64,000 bases of DNA from the NCBI RefSeq assembly GCF_003363155.1, contig NZ_QRBE01000002.1:267795-331794 (forward strand), read 5' to 3'. The position numbers were made by a program, and so were the translations under genes. Below are positions 42,861 through 52,522 of the stretch, piece after piece; the stretch's first letter is position 1, and every line of letters begins with the position of its first letter. The stretch is from Dyella monticola. Its GTDB lineage: Bacteria > Pseudomonadota > Gammaproteobacteria > Xanthomonadales > Rhodanobacteraceae. The notes under the pieces are model-generated. The model was given only the letters and a program-made list of their open reading frames with translations, ran no database searches and was not told the DNA's origin.

Positions 42861-42955
42861 GCTTTTGTACATCTGGATGTTTCGGTACGCCTGCGCCGTG
42901 CCAACTTGGCTCTCTCGCCGGAGACGCGGCGAGGGCGGCACATATAGTCAAAACC

Positions 42956-45900
42956 CTACCAACCAATACCAAAGGCCATGTGCTCTGGCTGTTGCGTGGT
43001 AATGGTCGTGCTCTGGTTGTTGTTGTCGTCATACGAGAAGCCGTACGCCAGGCCTCCCACCGAATGCTGGTGCCAGAACTGCGAGTAGAAGTTGGCGGGT
43101 GAGGATGAGTAATAGGTGGATGCGTTCGCCCAGCTGGTGGGAGTAAGCAGCACGCCACGGTTGGTCGCCGCGCAAATCTGGTTTTCAAGCTGCAACTGGA
43201 TGGCATTTTCATCCTGCTGCTGCGGCGTGCTTCCGGCGACACCGCTGGCCATTGTGCCGGCGCATTCCAGTACATCCTGTGTGGACGGCAGTTGGACGAC
43301 AAACACTTCGCCAACGTTGGCCGCAACCGGATTGACCTCCGTGAAGGTAAGCGTCGATCCTGACGACGTGCCGCTGAACTGGCGACCACTGACGGTCAGC
43401 GTCAGCGGCGTGGTGCTGTACTGCGCCCATGCACTCGCGATGGTACTGTCAAAGTAGTTACCGTTGGTTCCGCCGGCATTGAAGGTGGTTTCCGCGGGCG
43501 AAAGGATGCGCAGGTTGTTGGGTGCGGGCGTGTGGAATACCGCTGGCGTCTGGCTTACGTACTCCTGGTCGAGGTTGGCGATGGACTCGTTGATGCCCAC
43601 CTGCATGTGGAAGGTTTCGTTGGAGCCCCATACATCCAGCAGCAGCGGCAAGCCGAATTGATTGACCTGCGTAGTGTTGATGTAGATGCCACCGTTCGTT
43701 CCGTAGGTGAACTCATACCAATCGTAGTGAACGTTGATATTGGGATCGGTATTGTTGAGCGGATTGGGGCCCGCATAGCCGTTGTTGCCACCGTTCGCGC
43801 TCGCCATGATCGACATGTAAAGCGGACTGCCTTCGGAGATGTAGATGCGTCCGGCGGTCAGTGGCGGTAGCTTCAGTTGATGATTGCTCTGGGCCAGCGT
43901 GAATGCGTAATTGGGATACGTCTGTCCGTTCGGCGCAACCAGCGCATTCGAAGCGGTGTTGTCCGCAACGTTGGCCGGCGTGACCGTGCCGTCGTAATTC
44001 ACCCAGGAGAGCACGCCGGTGGTTGGATCATTGCCGAGAATCTCTACGTAGATCTGATTGTCGGCCCATGCGCCGCCGGTGTCGTTGTTGAGGTCGGTGA
44101 CGATGTAACCCGGAACGACCGTGTAACTCGGCGACACATTGACGCTTAGCGTTGCCGCCGACGAATTCACCGAGCCTGCAGTGTTGCTCACGGTCACCGT
44201 GAAACTGCTGGCGTTGTCGCCGGCCGTGGTCCCCGGCGTGGTGTAGCTCGCGCTGGTTGCACCGGTGATGGCGGCGCCGTTCTTGTACCACTGATACGTC
44301 AGCGGGCTGCCGCTGGCGACTACCGAGAAGGTCGCCGTCTGTCCGATCGTGGCGGTTTGACTGATGGGCGCCGTAGCGATGGCAGGCGCTGCCACTGTGC
44401 CCGACCCCGAACCTGACGCCGATGTCGTGCTGATGGCGGTGTTGGAAGCGGGCGAGGTGCCGCCCGCATCGACGGCTTCCACGGTGTAGGTGTACGAGGT
44501 CGCCGCGGTGAGACCGGTATCGCTATAGACCGTTCCCGTCAGACCGCTGGCGACGACGGCACCGTTGAGCGTGACCGTATACGTAACACCGGATGTTGCC
44601 GAAGCAGCCCAGCTCAGGTCGATCTCGCTGGAGGACGCCGCCGTTGCGACCAGGTTGGTCGGCGCCTGCGGAGCCGCCATCGTGCTGGCGCTGGCCTGTG
44701 CGCTCGGCGCCGATGTGCCGGTCGCATTGGATGCCTCGACCACGTAGTAGTAGGCCGTGTTCACCGCGAGTCCGGTATCGGAATAGCTGGTGCCGTTGAC
44801 CGTGGCGATCTGATTGGCACTGGAAGGCGTGAAGCCAGACGTCGTGCTGCGGAAGATGTCGTACACCACCCCAGTGGTCGACGAGGCCGCCCAGCTCAGG
44901 TTGACTTGGCTGCCCGACGTCGACGTTGCACTGAGATTGCTGGGCGTACCCGGCGGCGGTGCGATCACTTCGATGCCGTTGATCTCGGCATTGTCGGTGA
45001 CCGTGGTGAACTGCAGCACGATCTGCCCTTGCGCGTTGGCCGTCGCGGTGAATGGCTCGACGATCGCGATGTCCTGTCCACCTGCTGTCGCGATGATGTC
45101 GAAATTGCTCAACACCTGCGTGCCGTTGATGCCCACGTTGAACACGCGCTGCCCCGCCTGCGTCCAATAGAACTCGGCGAAATGCAGGCGTACTACGTAG
45201 CTGGCGCCGGCGGTCAGGCCGGTGAGCGTGTAGCTGAAGTTATTGCCCACGCGCTGGTGCTGATAGACGGACTGCGGCGCAGGATTCGTCACGCCGGAGG
45301 TATTGATCGTTGCACCGGTACCAGACGCATTGCCGCCGTTGAAGTCTTCATCGGCAACATAGTCACCGGAGGCCGGACCGCCCGCGCTGATAGCCAGCGC
45401 ATCCGAACCGCATCCGGACACGCAATCGACATCGAACGTGGTGGCCGTGGCGGTGTTGGAGGCCATCGACGTACCAGCCGAATCGATCGCTTCGACCGTG
45501 TAGGAGTACGTCGTGGAGGATGTGAGGCTAGTGTCGCTGTACGTGCTTCCCGTCAGGCTATTGGCCACGGGCTTTCCATTGCGCAGGACCGTATACATCA
45601 CGCCCGACGTCGCCGAAGCCGTCCAGCTCAGGTTGATCTGGCTTGAAGAAGCCACCGTTGCCGAGAGATTCGATGGCGCATTGGGGGGTGTGTTGGTGGC
45701 CGTCGAGGTTTGAACTTCAATGCCGTTGATCGCGGCATTGTCCTTCACCGAGACGAACTGCAACACGATCTGCCCCTGCGCATTGGCCGTCGCGGCAAAC
45801 TGCTCGACGATGGCGATGTCCTGACCGCCCGCGGCTGCGAAGATATCAAAGTTGGTCAGCACTTGTGTACCGTTGATGCTGACGTTGAACACGCGCTGCC

Positions 45901-48900
45901 CTGCCTGAGTCCAATAGAACTCGTCGAAATGCAGACGCACCGCATAGCTGGCACCTGGCGTCAGGCCCGGAAGCGTATAGGTGAAGTTGCCGAAGCGTTG
46001 ATTCTGGTAAACCGACTGCGGTGCGGGATTGGTGACGCCATTGATATTGATCGTCGCATTGGTACCCGATGGCGTACCGCCGTTGAAATCTTCATCGGCC
46101 GCAAAGTAGCCCGCGCCAGGGCCGCCCGCGCTGATGGCAATCGCATCCGGACTGCTGCAGTTGGTCGTGCAGGTGGAGACGGACGTCGTCGCCGTAGCGG
46201 TGTTGGAAGCAGTCGAAGTACCCGCCACATCCGTGGCCTGGACGATGTAGTAATACGTGGTCGCACCCGCCACGCCCGTATCCGAATAGCTGGTGCCTGA
46301 CGTCGTGGCGATCTGGTTCGCAGCGGAGGGCGTGAAACCGACGCTCTCGCTGCGATAGATCGTATAGCCGATGGCACACCCGCTTGCCGCGGTACTCGCA
46401 CCCCAGGTCAGGTTCACCTGACCGGAACCATTGGCGCCTGCTGCCAGTGTTCCCGGTGCGCTCGGAGCGGCGCTGCAGGTGTTCTGTTGCACGGCGAGCG
46501 TGGCGGCGTTGCTGGCCGTGACGCCAAACACATCGCCTATGGTTACGCTGAAGACATCGCCATTGTCCGCCGCGGTGGTTGCCGGTGTCGTGTAACTGGA
46601 GGAGGTCGCGCCGGCAATGGCTGTTCCGTTCTTGGACCATTGATAGTTCAGGCTACCAAGACCGGTCGCCGTCACGGCAAAGCTTGCCGTCTGCCCAAGC
46701 GTGACCGATTGGCTGACCGGTTGCGTGGTGATGGCAGGCGCCGCCCCCGCATCGGTGCCCGAGGTGCATAACGTGGCGCCCGGATAGTTATTGGTGACCT
46801 GATAGGCCGACGTGCCGTCGAAACTCACCACCGCGGATTTGCTGGAATCATTCGGATCGACCGTCGTCGTCCACGTGCTCCACGTGCCGGCGAAGGCGCA
46901 GGTCGCGTTATTCACGCCGCCGATGCTTTGCGCTTCCGATTGCGTCGGCACGCGCATATTGACGCCCGCGCAATAGTTCTGCGCACTCACGCCCGTGAAC
47001 TGCGAGCCCTGCGCCGTATCCGTCGCCACGGTACGCGTCCAGGTCAAACCGGTGAGATTGTCTTTCACCAGACTGGCGTTCGATGCGTTGATCGTGTACC
47101 GCTCCGTCGCGCCGCCGCATTGCGGCACGTTGTACACCTGGAATTCGTAAACGGAGTAGCCGTACTGCGTCGCGCGCTGGATCCCTTCCAGGCGGATATA
47201 GCGACCGCTCACACTCGGGAAGCTGAGTGTTTCCGTTCCACCCGCACCCGCACTGTTGGTGTACGCCACGTTCCAGGTCGGATTGGTTGAAGGATCCTGA
47301 TTGGTATAGAGGATCTGATACTGGGTCGCATAGGCGTTTTCCCAGTTGATGATCACAGTGTTGAACGATTGCACCGAGCCCAGATCGATCTGCAGCCACG
47401 ATGGATCGACACCCGGAACAGCCGGTGTCGGTGGTGCACCGGCCACCGCCGAGCCCCAGCGCGTGGAAAGGTTGCCATCGACGGCGTTCTCCGGGCCCAG
47501 GCATCCTGTACCGGTATATGGCGGCGTGGTCGTGCCATCGTTGCACGCGTTTTGCGTACTGCTCGAGGTGGCGACTGCGTTCAGGGCCAGGTTCACGCCG
47601 GGTGGTGCGAGCGTGATGTTGGCCGCGTTGCTGGTGGCCGGCGCACTCGCCGCATTATTCACCGTCACCGTGTACGCACCGACATTGGCAGCACTGACCG
47701 CCGGAATGGTATAGGTGAGCGTACTCGACAGCTGCGTGCCGCTGCTGAGAATGGTGGCGCTGCCGCCGGGAGGCGTGAACTGCCATTGATACGTGTACGG
47801 CGCCGAGCCGGCGACGACAGCCGTGAACTGCACCGGCTCGTTGACCGGCACGATGGTGCTGGCCGGTTGCGTAGCGATGGATACCGGCGTTGCCGCATCC
47901 ACCGTCACCACGGCCGTCGAGGATTGCACCGAGCCAAGATCGTTGGCGACCACGACATAGAAACTGGTGCTTCCGGCGGCCGTGAAAACGGGCGTGGTGT
48001 ACGAAGCTTGCGTGGCACCGGCAATGGCGCCGGAACCGGCCTGATACCACTGATACGTGATGGTTGGCGAACCCGTCGCCGCCACGGTCAAGGTCGCCGA
48101 TTGCCCATCCACCACCGATTGAGTAGCCGGCTGTGTGGTGATGACGACATTGGCTGGCGCATCGACGCTGAGCGTAACCGGCGTCGATGTCACGGTTCCG
48201 TAGCTGCTGGCAATCGTTACCGTATAGGTGTCGCCGTTGTTCGCCGCCGTCGTCGCCGGTGTGGTGTAGGTGGCACTGGTTGCACCCGCGATCGGGCCAT
48301 TCACGTCAGACCATTGATAGCGCAGCGTGCCCGAACCGGACGCCACCACACTGAAGGTGGCCGTGTAGCCGGAGGTGGTTGCCTCGCTCACTGGCGCAAC
48401 GATGATGGCCGGTGCCTGCGATGACGACGTCGCCGGTGGCACGACGGAAGTCAAGGTGACACTGCCGCTTTCCAGGCCTGGCGCAGTTGCCGTCACCGTA
48501 ACGGTTCCAGGCGTGAACGTGCTTCGCAGTGCGATCTTCTGCAAGCCGCCTTCGAAATTCAGTTCCGGATCGCCAGGCGAATGGAAGAAGGCATACGGCA
48601 CGCCTTGAATCACAGTGCTGTTGGCCTCGGAAAACGCATCCTGGTAATAGTTGGTCCAGGAGGGATCGGCAACCAATTGCTGCGTACCGCCCATGTAGGT
48701 GGCAGGTCCTGTCACGCTGAACGTAACGTTGTCGGCGGCCGTCGGCACGAGATTGCCGTCGGCATCCTCTACTTCGGCAACCACGAAGGCCGCATCCGAA
48801 CCGTTGGCCGTCCACTGGAAATTCGCGCCGTCAGGCTTGGTCACGTCAGGCACGACACTGAGCACGATCTTCGCTTCCGCACCCGCCGTCGTGCGCGTAT

Positions 48901-51307
48901 CGCTTACGCCTGCAACCGGATTGCCATTGGCATCCAGACATTCGGCCGTGACCGTACCGGGAGCCCAGTTCACCATCCAGTGAACCTGTCCCGGCATGAC
49001 CGTGGTGTTCTGCGCGAGATTCGCGCTGGAATTGATGGTCCACGGATTGGGTGTCTGATCCTGCAGCAACGTGCCAGTGACCGGATCGTTGGGAACGCCA
49101 TTGATAAGCAGGCGCACGCTCGGGCAATTGCTGAATGCATTCTCTTGAATCGGCGTGCCCGTCGTGTATTCGTACGCGCGATTCCAGTGATGCGCCAGAT
49201 GCACCACCGGCTGCACCGTGTAGGGGATCCAGTTGGCTTGGTAGATGTAATACAGCAAGCGCGGAAAGCGGTTTGCATCCGTCGAGGAATAACCGAGCGA
49301 ACGTACAAAGTTCACCATGTTGGGCTGGTTCTGATATTCGGCCCAAAGGCTGACCTCGCCCGGCGATTCGGCGAAATACCATTGCGCCATACCAAAGGCG
49401 TTGGCCGCCCTTCCCTTGCGCCAGTCATCCAGATACGGCGCCGCAAAGGCAAGTTCGTAGTCATAGGCCAAGCCGCGGCCCGTGCCCATGTTGTCCCAAT
49501 ACTCCGCACCAAATGCGGGGTTATTCGGATTCTGCTGTTTCTTGCCGGCCTCGCAGCCGGCGCCATCGCATTCATCCATGAAACCAAAGGATGGGCTATA
49601 CGTACGATCCGCGCTTTCGCGTGGATTGATGTTGTCCCAGGTGGTCTCGATGGTTCCGAGTTCGTCGGCGAGCGTCGCGTTCATGCCGCCGTTGTCCCTC
49701 TCCCAATCGAGAATGGACGGATGGCTGCGATCGCGGATGATCATGTCACGATGCAGTTCCTGCTTGAGCTGCAAATCGTCGGCGGTCGGATCGGAACTGG
49801 CGTTCCAGTAACCCTCGCCGTCGCCGCTCGGTTGGTCGATCATGATGCCGTAGGCATCCGCGGCGGCCACCAGCTCCGCGCTGCTGGTCGAGTGGCCTGG
49901 TCGATAGACGTTGCCGCCTTGTGCCGCCAGTTGTGCCATGTCGCGCCACACCTGCTCGTCAGGTACCGACGACCCCAGCCCCGGATAGTCGTAGCGACCG
50001 GAGCCGCCCCAAAGATAGACGGCATGGCCATTGAAGTAAGGAAAGTTGGCATCCCAGGTGATCGTGCGAATGCCAAGCGTGTCCTGGGTCGAATCGACCA
50101 CGACACCGTTCACGCTGACGATGTGATAGACCTTGTACAGATAAGGCGAACCGCACAATACCGGTGGCGTGCCGCACGTCGCATTGTTCGGGTACCACAG
50201 CGTCGGGTTGGGCACCGTAATCTTCTGGTCGAACATGGGCGTTGCACCGGATGGAAAGGTGCTCGCCGTCATCGCCGGCACGGTCTGTGTGACTGGCGCC
50301 GCGGTGACGACCACATTGCCCTTTGCGTCCACGATCTGCGTCGTCAACGTTACCTGCTGCGCGGCGGAGGTTTCATTCACCACGTTGGTTTGCACATCGA
50401 CCACAGCCGAGGCCGCCGTCGCCGTACCTTGCGCAGCGGGCACTTCCGATACCGTGCCGACGTACGTACCCCACGTCTTCTGGTTCGAATAAACATTCGG
50501 CGGAATGTGAATCGGATTAGTGATGTACAGCTTTACGTTGCGGAACAATCCGGCCATGGCCTGGCCGAAGCGAAACGCGCCGGAGAAGTTGGGCTGTTCA
50601 TACCATGGCGCACCGCGCGAGACATCGATGGCAATGACGTTGTCCGTCTTGCCATCGGCGACGATGTAAGGCGTCAGGTCCACCACCACCGGGACAAAGC
50701 CCACGACGTGCGTCGCCTGCGCATCGGCCGCCACCGCGCTGACACCCGGCAACAACGTACCATTTATGAAGACCTGCACACCGGTGTGCGAACCTTCGAG
50801 TTTCAGCAGGAATTTCTGGCCCGCGTAGGTCGGATCCACCTTGAAATGCAGACGGTACCAGTTGAAATTGCCCGTCAAAGACCCCTGCCCGCCACCCGAC
50901 GTTTGATTGATGAAGGTGCGCGGAATGTTGGCGTCATAAGGCAAACCGACCTGCATCCAATTGCCGCTGGTATCGGAACTCTCACTGAACCCCGTCGTCG
51001 AATAGGCGGTCGAATTATTGCTATTTTCAAACCACCAATTGCTCTGCGGCGCATTCGATGTGGAGCTTGCATCCCCCACATACTGCGGCATGCCAGCGGC
51101 AAGATTGATGGTTTGCCGTTGTGAAATGGGCAGTGTTGACTCAACCTGTTGACCATAGGCGCAACCGGCGGCTGCCAACACCAGAAGCGCAAAAAGAACG
51201 GTGAAAAAGCTGCGCGATACGCGCGCTTTTGTCGAATCATCACCCTTGTTTTCGCGGTTTTTCCAACAAACGAATGCACGCCTAGCCACGACGGACGCGT
51301 GTTCCAT
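42956..51307 (-). CDS. Giant secreted glycosidase: GH2 module, multiple carbohydrate/adhesion modules, GH64 module
   Basis: 2783 residues. Signal segment at 33-48, ending AAAGC (Sec or weak lipobox). GH2 sugar-binding domain about 85-265 (WYRLHFKV; GVQVFINGTLLPG), Ig-like 285-400, GH2 barrel 405-700 with HPSILDWERDNGGMN, GH2 C-terminal Ig-like domains 700-955, three Ig-like 960-1236, F5/8 type C 1237-1396 (NLALNAVATSSS; RYIRLEGI), DUF1566/Lcl-like 1400-1520, Ig, FnIII, malectin about 1720-1865, FnIII, malectin about 1965-2112, two FnIII, Ig 2310-2390, and GH64 2393-2783 (LTAGRIYISEGSPLYMSI; HYDWYEFTY). GH64 enzymes cleave beta-1,3-glucan. The two malectin units are about three-quarters identical. 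Likely target: fungal, oomycete or plant glucan. The canonical GH2 NE acid/base reads NG here. Confidence 0.88.
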   Translation of the reverse strand: MEHASVVARRAFVCWKNRENKGDDSTKARVSRSFFTVLFALLVLAAAGCAYGQQVESTLPISQRQTINLAAGMPQYVGDASSTSNAPQSNWWFENSNNSTAYSTTGFSESSDTSGNWMQVGLPYDANIPRTFINQTSGGGQGSLTGNFNWYRLHFKVDPTYAGQKFLLKLEGSHTGVQVFINGTLLPGVSAVAADAQATHVVGFVPVVVDLTPYIVADGKTDNVIAIDVSRGAPWYEQPNFSGAFRFGQAMAGLFRNVKLYITNPIHIPPNVYSNQKTWGTYVGTVSEVPAAQGTATAASAVVDVQTNVVNETSAAQQVTLTTQIVDAKGNVVVTAAPVTQTVPAMTASTFPSGATPMFDQKITVPNPTLWYPNNATCGTPPVLCGSPYLYKVYHIVSVNGVVVDSTQDTLGIRTITWDANFPYFNGHAVYLWGGSGRYDYPGLGSSVPDEQVWRDMAQLAAQGGNVYRPGHSTSSAELVAAADAYGIMIDQPSGDGEGYWNASSDPTADDLQLKQELHRDMIIRDRSHPSILDWERDNGGMNATLADELGTIETTWDNINPRESADRTYSPSFGFMDECDGAGCEAGKKQQNPNNPAFGAEYWDNMGTGRGLAYDYELAFAAPYLDDWRKGRAANAFGMAQWYFAESPGEVSLWAEYQNQPNMVNFVRSLGYSSTDANRFPRLLYYIYQANWIPYTVQPVVHLAHHWNRAYEYTTGTPIQENAFSNCPSVRLLINGVPNDPVTGTLLQDQTPNPWTINSSANLAQNTTVMPGQVHWMVNWAPGTVTAECLDANGNPVAGVSDTRTTAGAEAKIVLSVVPDVTKPDGANFQWTANGSDAAFVVAEVEDADGNLVPTAADNVTFSVTGPATYMGGTQQLVADPSWTNYYQDAFSEANSTVIQGVPYAFFHSPGDPELNFEGGLQKIALRSTFTPGTVTVTATAPGLESGSVTLTSVVPPATSSSQAPAIIVAPVSEATTSGYTATFSVVASGSGTLRYQWSDVNGPIAGATSATYTTPATTAANNGDTYTVTIASSYGTVTSTPVTLSVDAPANVVITTQPATQSVVDGQSATLTVAATGSPTITYQWYQAGSGAIAGATQASYTTPVFTAAGSTSFYVVVANDLGSVQSSTAVVTVDAATPVSIATQPASTIVPVNEPVQFTAVVAGSAPYTYQWQFTPPGGSATILSSGTQLSSTLTYTIPAVSAANVGAYTVTVNNAASAPATSNAANITLAPPGVNLALNAVATSSSTQNACNDGTTTPPYTGTGCLGPENAVDGNLSTRWGSAVAGAPPTPAVPGVDPSWLQIDLGSVQSFNTVIINWENAYATQYQILYTNQDPSTNPTWNVAYTNSAGAGGTETLSFPSVSGRYIRLEGIQRATQYGYSVYEFQVYNVPQCGGATERYTINASNASLVKDNLTGLTWTRTVATDTAQGSQFTGVSAQNYCAGVNMRVPTQSEAQSIGGVNNATCAFAGTWSTWTTTVDPNDSSKSAVVSFDGTSAYQVTNNYPGATLCTSGTDAGAAPAITTQPVSQSVTLGQTASFAVTATGLGSLNYQWSKNGTAIAGATSSSYTTPATTAADNGDVFSVTIGDVFGVTASNAATLAVQQNTCSAAPSAPGTLAAGANGSGQVNLTWGASTAASGCAIGYTIYRSESVGFTPSAANQIATTSGTSYSDTGVAGATTYYYIVQATDVAGTSTASNTATATTSVSTCTTNCSSPDAIAISAGGPGAGYFAADEDFNGGTPSGTNATININGVTNPAPQSVYQNQRFGNFTYTLPGLTPGASYAVRLHFDEFYWTQAGQRVFNVSINGTQVLTNFDIFAAAGGQDIAIVEQFAATANAQGQIVLQFVSVKDNAAINGIEVQTSTATNTPPNAPSNLSATVASSSQINLSWTASATSGVMYTVLRNGKPVANSLTGSTYSDTSLTSSTTYSYTVEAIDSAGTSMASNTATATTFDVDCVSGCGSDALAISAGGPASGDYVADEDFNGGNASGTGATINTSGVTNPAPQSVYQHQRVGNNFSYTLTGLTAGASYVVRLHFAEFYWTQAGQRVFNVGINGTQVLSNFDIIATAGGQDIAIVEPFTATANAQGQIVLQFTTVTDNAEINGIEVIAPPPGTPSNLSATSTSGSQVNLSWAASSTTGVVYDIFRSTTSGFTPSSANQIATVNGTSYSDTGLAVNTAYYYVVEASNATGTSAPSAQASASTMAAPQAPTNLVATAASSSEIDLSWAASATSGVTYTVTLNGAVVASGLTGTVYSDTGLTAATSYTYTVEAVDAGGTSPASNTAISTTSASGSGSGTVAAPAIATAPISQTATIGQTATFSVVASGSPLTYQWYKNGAAITGATSASYTTPGTTAGDNASSFTVTVSNTAGSVNSSAATLSVNVSPSYTVVPGYIVTDLNNDTGGAWADNQIYVEILGNDPTTGVLSWVNYDGTVTPANVADNTASNALVAPNGQTYPNYAFTLAQSNHQLKLPPLTAGRIYISEGSPLYMSIMASANGGNNGYAGPNPLNNTDPNINVHYDWYEFTYGTNGGIYINTTQVNQFGLPLLLDVWGSNETFHMQVGINESIANLDQEYVSQTPAVFHTPAPNNLRILSPAETTFNAGGTNGNYFDSTIASAWAQYSTTPLTLTVSGRQFSGTSSGSTLTFTEVNPVAANVGEVFVVQLPSTQDVLECAGTMASGVAGSTPQQQDENAIQLQLENQICAATNRGVLLTPTSWANASTYYSSSPANFYSQFWHQHSVGGLAYGFSYDDNNNQSTTITTQQPEHMAFGIGW

Positions 51308-51436
51308 GGATTAGCCCCGATTGAACCCCTGTAAGAAGGTTCCAATCATCCGCACTGACTACGATTACCGCAATGCAGAAAGGAACGTTTTACGCGCACT
51401 TTCGTGTAGACGTTTGCATATTGCGACAGAATGCGC

Positions 51437-51452
51437 ATTTAGACGTCTAAAT
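51437..51452. promoter_or_regulatory. Perfect 16-bp palindrome upstream of the giant glycosidase
   Basis: ATTTAGACGTCTAAAT, with a partial copy TAGACGTTT at 51405-51413. It lies 130-145 bp upstream of the glycosidase start and after the end of the neighbouring gene, so it probably controls the glycosidase. A LacI-like or other dimeric repressor would fit. Confidence 0.55.
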
Positions 51453-51597
51453 TTAAAAGTAAAAAATGCAATAAAGCAGAAACAAATAGCCATTGCCGCG
51501 CAAGGCGGATCGCCGATGAGTACTACTTAGTTATGGACGGGGTATGAAAAATATGCGCCCCGCGCTTCCGGCCAATGCAAATTCGAAACGCCGTGCA

Positions 51598-52521
51598 CTA
51601 AACCATCACGAACGGCGGACCGTATCGAAGGCGGTAAGCCTGATGAAAGCCGGCCGTATGGTGAAGCTGCGCGCCATCTGCATATTTTTCGTCCGAAACG
51701 AACCGTCCCAGGAAAAACGTGTGCGAGCCGATCTCCTCGCTATGAAGGATGCTCAATTCCTGCACACGCAACGCCGCAGCAACCGCCGGAATACCGAATT
51801 GCTGTGACGGACGAACGGGAAATGGAAGCGCGCTCCAGTCCGTAAGTGGGTGCTTATGATGCTCGCTGAGCCTGTAAACAATCGGCTTCATCTGCGCAGG
51901 CATGCCCGACAAAGCAACGTGACGCGCTTCGCGCATGACCGACTGGGAAACGTTGGTGCTTCGCAATGCAAGCGAAAAGAACCCACTTCGCTCCAACGGA
52001 CCAATCAGGTCCATGGGAAAGATATTCTGATGCGCTGGCGCGCCCACCGACACCAGCACGACCGGGCGCGGACACAGATAGGCGATCATGAGCTGCTGTA
52101 CCGCCGCAGGCTCCATCAAGGCATACTGCGACGAGCTTGCTTTGCGCATGCTCCGGTTCTGCAACCACCTGTTCCACGACCGGCGCGGCCACCTCAGGCA
52201 GCAATGTTCGCCGGCAGTGACGTGATAGAGCGCAATCGACCTTTCTTCGACGACTAACGACGCCATCCTCGTCAGCTGCAGGACCCCCAACAGCACCCCT
52301 GTCGCGCGATCGCGGTACTCGAGTTCCGGATGCTGGCCTGCCTCGACGCTTGTGGCGATAACCAGTGGCTTGAGCGCGGCCACGGTGTGATCCCTCGTGA
52401 CATCTTCGGTTTTGCCGTGCCAACACAAGGTTGCGGTAACCACGTCCGACGGGGGCGCAATGGCAACGGTCGACCATTGCGGCAGCGGCCTCACGAGCGG
52501 CCTTAGCCATTGCTTCAACAT
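51598..52521 (-). CDS. Flavin reductase-like domain protein
   Basis: 307 residues. The N-terminal ~130 residues resemble no family I know. The C-terminal part, from about 150, has FPMDLIGPLERSGFFSLALR and VMREARHVALSGMPA, then IGSHTFFLGRFVSDE, which match the flavin-reductase-like FMN-binding fold (PF01613). It could reduce or bind FMN, or serve as an oxidoreductase tailoring the cluster product. It starts one base after the methyltransferase stop (TGAGATG), so it is the last gene of this leftward operon. Confidence 0.75.
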   Translation of the reverse strand: MLKQWLRPLVRPLPQWSTVAIAPPSDVVTATLCWHGKTEDVTRDHTVAALKPLVIATSVEAGQHPELEYRDRATGVLLGVLQLTRMASLVVEERSIALYHVTAGEHCCLRWPRRSWNRWLQNRSMRKASSSQYALMEPAAVQQLMIAYLCPRPVVLVSVGAPAHQNIFPMDLIGPLERSGFFSLALRSTNVSQSVMREARHVALSGMPAQMKPIVYRLSEHHKHPLTDWSALPFPVRPSQQFGIPAVAAALRVQELSILHSEEIGSHTFFLGRFVSDEKYADGAQLHHTAGFHQAYRLRYGPPFVMV

Positions 52522-52522
52522 C

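Noticed and set aside
36323-42950. CRISPR array or toxin-antitoxin array in the accessory region
   Set aside because: Repeats A-C are over 1 kb apart and contain coding tails; there are no regular spacers and no paired small TA genes.
48581-51124. 847-codon open frame opposite the giant glycosidase
   Set aside because: Antisense shadow produced by codon bias; no domain, and the minus-strand protein is unambiguous.
51437-51452. MetJ operator
   Set aside because: Only one full box is present, whereas MetJ needs tandem boxes, and no methionine gene is near.
51544-51807. 87-codon basic ORF as a possible precursor peptide for the adjacent cluster
   Set aside because: It overlaps the 3' end of the flavin-reductase-like gene on the opposite strand, lacks a leader/core pattern and is likely a shadow.
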